Assembly (NCBI GenBank): GCA_018268515.1
Contig: JAFDWK010000073.1
Span: 460-41,917 of the forward strand
Direction of reading: 5' to 3'
Origin: Actinomycetota bacterium
GTDB taxonomy: Bacteria; Actinomycetota; Actinomycetes; Actinomycetales; Microbacteriaceae
DNA: 41,458 bases
Position 1 is the first letter of the stretch; every line of letters starts with the position of its first letter. Made by a program: the position numbers and the translations under genes. Below are positions 39,551 to 41,458 of the stretch, in pieces. Under the pieces are notes generated by a model that searched no databases, had not been told where the DNA came from, and saw only the letters and a program-made list of their open reading frames with translations.

Positions 39551-39804
39551 ATGCGGTCATCACGATCGAGCAGGTCCGCCGTGGTCATACCCGCCGGGAG
39601 CGTCAGCACCGGCGTGACAGGCCGATAGGCCCGACTCGGCGGAATGACCCACTCGGGCAGCACCGCCGGCCGCGGAGAGCCGGCCAAGCCCAGGTGCTCG
39701 TCGACCGCTCGCCGGAGGATCTCCTGCTGGCTGAGGCCGGTGCGCTCGGACTCCGCCTTCAGCGCGGCCGCGGCCTCCGGGCGCAACCTCAGATTCATCG
39801 CCAT
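39547..39804 (-). CDS. vapB: VapB-like ribbon-helix-helix antitoxin, second pair
   Basis: An 85-residue protein. The N-terminus AMNLRLRPEAAAALKAESER is a ribbon-helix-helix/Arc-type domain (with TGLSQQEILRRAVDEHLG), and the C-terminal part is a Pro-rich toxin-binding tail. The ATG at 39804 follows TACCAT by exactly six bases; an upstream in-frame start was rejected because it would lie ahead of this promoter. GGTACC palindromes overlap and precede the -10. Confidence 0.88.
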   Translation of the reverse strand: MAMNLRLRPEAAAALKAESERTGLSQQEILRRAVDEHLGLAGSPRPAVLPEWVIPPSRAYRPVTPVLTLPAGMTTADLLDRDDRI

Positions 39805-39839
39805 GAATCCATGGTACCGCCGGTCACCCACAGTGGTAC
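39805..39839 (-). promoter_or_regulatory. Antitoxin promoter with paired GGTACC operator sites
   Basis: TACCAT (39816-39811 on the minus strand) plus six bases precede the ATG. GGTACC occurs at 39813-39818 and again at 39834-39839, about two helical turns apart, one overlapping the -10. This is a likely autorepressor site. Confidence 0.6.
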
Positions 39840-39899
39840 CACTCGGCCGGATCGATGGTGGACGAGGAGTCCCGATCCTCGGCCGGCGCCGGCGCACTT

Positions 39900-39905
39900 T
39901 ACCCT
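39900..39905 (+). promoter_or_regulatory. Leaderless -10 element of the POT transporter gene (TACCCT)
   Basis: TACCCT, six bases (ggaatg), then ATG at 39912. Same hexamer and spacing as arr. Confidence 0.65.
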
Positions 39906-39911
39906 GGAATG

Positions 39912-41381
39912 ATGAGCACCGCGCAGGAGACCGACAAGCACGGCCACCACGACACCCGGTTCTTCGGGCAGCCGTGGGCCCTCGCCCACCTGTTCGGGGT
40001 GGAGATGTGGGAGCGGTTCAGTTTCTACGGCATGCAGGGGATCCTGCTCATCTACCTGTACTACTCGATCACCGACGGCGGGCTCGGGCTCGACAAGGGG
40101 ATCGCCGGCGGGATCGTCGGCGCCTACGGCGGATCCGTCTATCTCGCCACGATCCTCGGCGCGTGGGTCGCGGACCGGATCCTCGGATCCGAGCGCACCC
40201 TGTTCTTCAGCGCGATCGTCATCATGGCGGGCCACCTCGCCCTCGCGCTGCTGCCGGGCGTCGCCGGGGTGGGCGGGGGACTCGTCCTCGTCGCGATCGG
40301 ATCCGGTGGGCTCAAGGCGAATGCGACCTCGGTGGTCGGCACCCTGTACTCGGCCGACGACCCGCGTCGCGACGCCGGCTTCTCGCTGTTCTACCTGGGC
40401 ATCAACCTCGGCGGGTTCTTCGGGCCGATCCTCACCGGGCTGCTGCAGTCGACGCTGGGCTTCCACTTCGGCTTCGGCCTCGCCGCGGTCGGCATGGCCG
40501 CCGGTCTCATCCAGTACTCGTTCGGGCGCCGCGGACTACCGGCCGAGGCGCACCGCGTCGTGAACCCGCTGCCACGCAACCGCTACCTGACGGCCGTGAT
40601 CATCGCGATCGCCGCGATCCTGCTCATCGTCGTCCTCGTGCTCGTCGGCGTGATCCGCGCCGACAACCTGTCGACCATCGTGATCATCGCGGCCACCGTC
40701 GCCGCGATCGCCTACTTCGCGGTGATCCTCACGAGCCGCCGCATCGACACGACCGAGCGATCGCGCGTGTGGGGCTTCCTGCCGCTGTTCGTCACGAGCG
40801 TGGCGTTCTGGTCGCTGTACCAGCAGCAGTTCACGGTGCTCACCGTGTACTCGGACGAGCGCCTGAACCGCGACCTGTTCGGCTGGGAGATGCCGGTCTC
40901 GTGGGTGCAGTCGATCAACCCGGTCTTCATCATCGTGCTGTCCGGCGTGTTCGCGGCGATCTGGACGAAGCTCGGCGCCCGTCAGCCGTCCACACCGGTC
41001 AAGTTCGCGCTGGGCGCGATCATCATGGGCGCGGCGTTCCTGCTGTTCCTGCCGTTCGCCGGCGGCGCCGCGAACTCGACCCCGCTGCTGGCGATCATCG
41101 GGATCCTGTTCGTGTTCACGATCGCGGAGCTGCTGCTCTCCCCGATCGGGCTGTCGGCGGCGACGAAGCTCGCCCCGGCCGCGTTCCACACGCAGATGGT
41201 GGCGCTGTTCTTCCTGTCGGTCTCGCTCGGCACCGCGATCTCGGGCTGGCTGGTGCAGTTCTACGACCCGCACAACGAGGTGCCGTACTTCTCGATCCTC
41301 GGCGGGATCGCGATCCTCGTCGGCATCGGGCTGCTCGTCTCGGCCCGGCCCGTGCTCGCCCTCATGAGGGGCGTGCGCTGA
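39912..41381 (+). CDS. Proton-dependent oligopeptide transporter (POT/PTR2 family)
   Basis: A 489-residue major-facilitator-type symporter for di- and tripeptides. The PTR2 motif ExxERFxYYG appears as EMWERFSFYG (residues 31-40), followed by about 14 predicted membrane segments. FSLFYLGINLGGFFGPIL matches the second PTR2 signature, and the late segment AELLLSPIGLSAATKLAP is characteristic. Of two adjacent ATGs (39909, 39912) the second lies at the exact leaderless distance from TACCCT and is chosen. It could supply peptides released from glycoproteins, but the gene is an independent unit at the window edge. Confidence 0.93.
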   Translation: MSTAQETDKHGHHDTRFFGQPWALAHLFGVEMWERFSFYGMQGILLIYLYYSITDGGLGLDKGIAGGIVGAYGGSVYLATILGAWVADRILGSERTLFFSAIVIMAGHLALALLPGVAGVGGGLVLVAIGSGGLKANATSVVGTLYSADDPRRDAGFSLFYLGINLGGFFGPILTGLLQSTLGFHFGFGLAAVGMAAGLIQYSFGRRGLPAEAHRVVNPLPRNRYLTAVIIAIAAILLIVVLVLVGVIRADNLSTIVIIAATVAAIAYFAVILTSRRIDTTERSRVWGFLPLFVTSVAFWSLYQQQFTVLTVYSDERLNRDLFGWEMPVSWVQSINPVFIIVLSGVFAAIWTKLGARQPSTPVKFALGAIIMGAAFLLFLPFAGGAANSTPLLAIIGILFVFTIAELLLSPIGLSAATKLAPAAFHTQMVALFFLSVSLGTAISGWLVQFYDPHNEVPYFSILGGIAILVGIGLLVSARPVLALMRGVR

Positions 41382-41402
41382 CGATCCGGCCCGAGCACAC
41401 CC

Positions 41403-41458
41403 CAGGTTCCTGAGCGAGCGCGGGGAGACGATGCGCCCCCGGTTCCCGAGCGAGCGCA
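41403..41458. repeat. REP-like elements after the POT gene, cut by window end
   Basis: GGTTCCTGAGCGAGCG and a second copy, GGTTCCCGAGCGAGCG, in direct orientation at the right edge. Same family as at 11676, 33496 and 34627. Confidence 0.65.

Noticed and set aside
1-41458. Insertion sequence, transposase, integrase or prophage genes
   Set aside because: None recognised. The holin-like protein at 3796 belongs to a chromosomal actinobacterial family, and the direct repeats are not accompanied by a recombinase.
1-41458. tRNA or rRNA genes
   Set aside because: No cloverleaf-like or rRNA sequence was noticed. The tagD and 35-bp repeat borders have no tRNA that could serve as an attachment site.

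Overview
The window is about 70% GC, with GTG starts, 4-bp GTGA/ATGA gene overlaps, leaderless promoters and an actinobacterial coproporphyrin-type heme pathway. This points to a member of the Microbacteriaceae, probably Microbacterium or a close relative. All calls come from reading the sequence; no database search was possible.

Layout. (1) 1-9160: heme biosynthesis. hemQ-hemC-hemD-hemB form one overlapping minus-strand operon (hemB runs off the left edge). hemE-hemY form a second minus-strand unit and hemA diverges from it. Three small envelope genes (3531-4624) sit between hemY and hemQ. No ferrochelatase is visible. (2) 9161-11655: an arr-type ADP-ribosyltransferase gene, a relic of a second arr copy, a small toxin-antitoxin module that looks inserted between 16-bp direct repeats, and an HhH-GPD DNA-repair protein. 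(3) 11803-34618: a large glycan-catabolic locus. It holds a GH29 fucosidase relic, GH20 hexosaminidase, ABC importer 1, a sulfatase, a GH5_18-type beta-mannosidase, a second sulfatase with an in-frame UGA, a GH2 beta-galactosidase, ABC importer 2, a Gfo/Idh/MocA oxidoreductase, two LacI regulators and a GH38 alpha-mannosidase; a TagD-like cytidylyltransferase gene is embedded in it. (4) 34619-37594: luxS bracketed by two matching long hairpins, a beta-lactamase-fold serine hydrolase, and a gene graveyard (tails of a WYL regulator, a hydrolase and an ECF41-like sigma factor). (5) 37595-41458: glycyl-tRNA synthetase, a second VapBC-type pair and a POT-family peptide transporter.

How it fits together. 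The enzymes of region 3 match, bond by bond, a sulfated complex N-glycan or glycoprotein glycan. Sulfatases would remove sulfate, GH2 galactose, GH20 GlcNAc, GH38 alpha-mannose and GH5_18 the Man-beta-1,4-GlcNAc core. A decayed GH29-B fucosidase suggests Lewis-type fucose was once handled too. None of the enzymes has an evident signal peptide, while both binding proteins are lipoproteins, so oligosaccharides are probably imported intact and dismantled in the cytosol. A near-identical 16-bp palindrome lies at the lacI/GH38 promoter and, 14.6 kb away, at the importer-1/sulfatase promoter, which ties the two ends into one regulon.

The locus is mosaic. GGATCC is strongly over-represented in most of the window but sparse in 21.1-29.7 kb and in importer 1. 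The 21.1-29.7 kb block is bounded by 35-bp direct repeats (33/35 identical) that cover the convergent gene ends, as expected for a block inserted between sulfatase 2 and the cytidylyltransferase gene.
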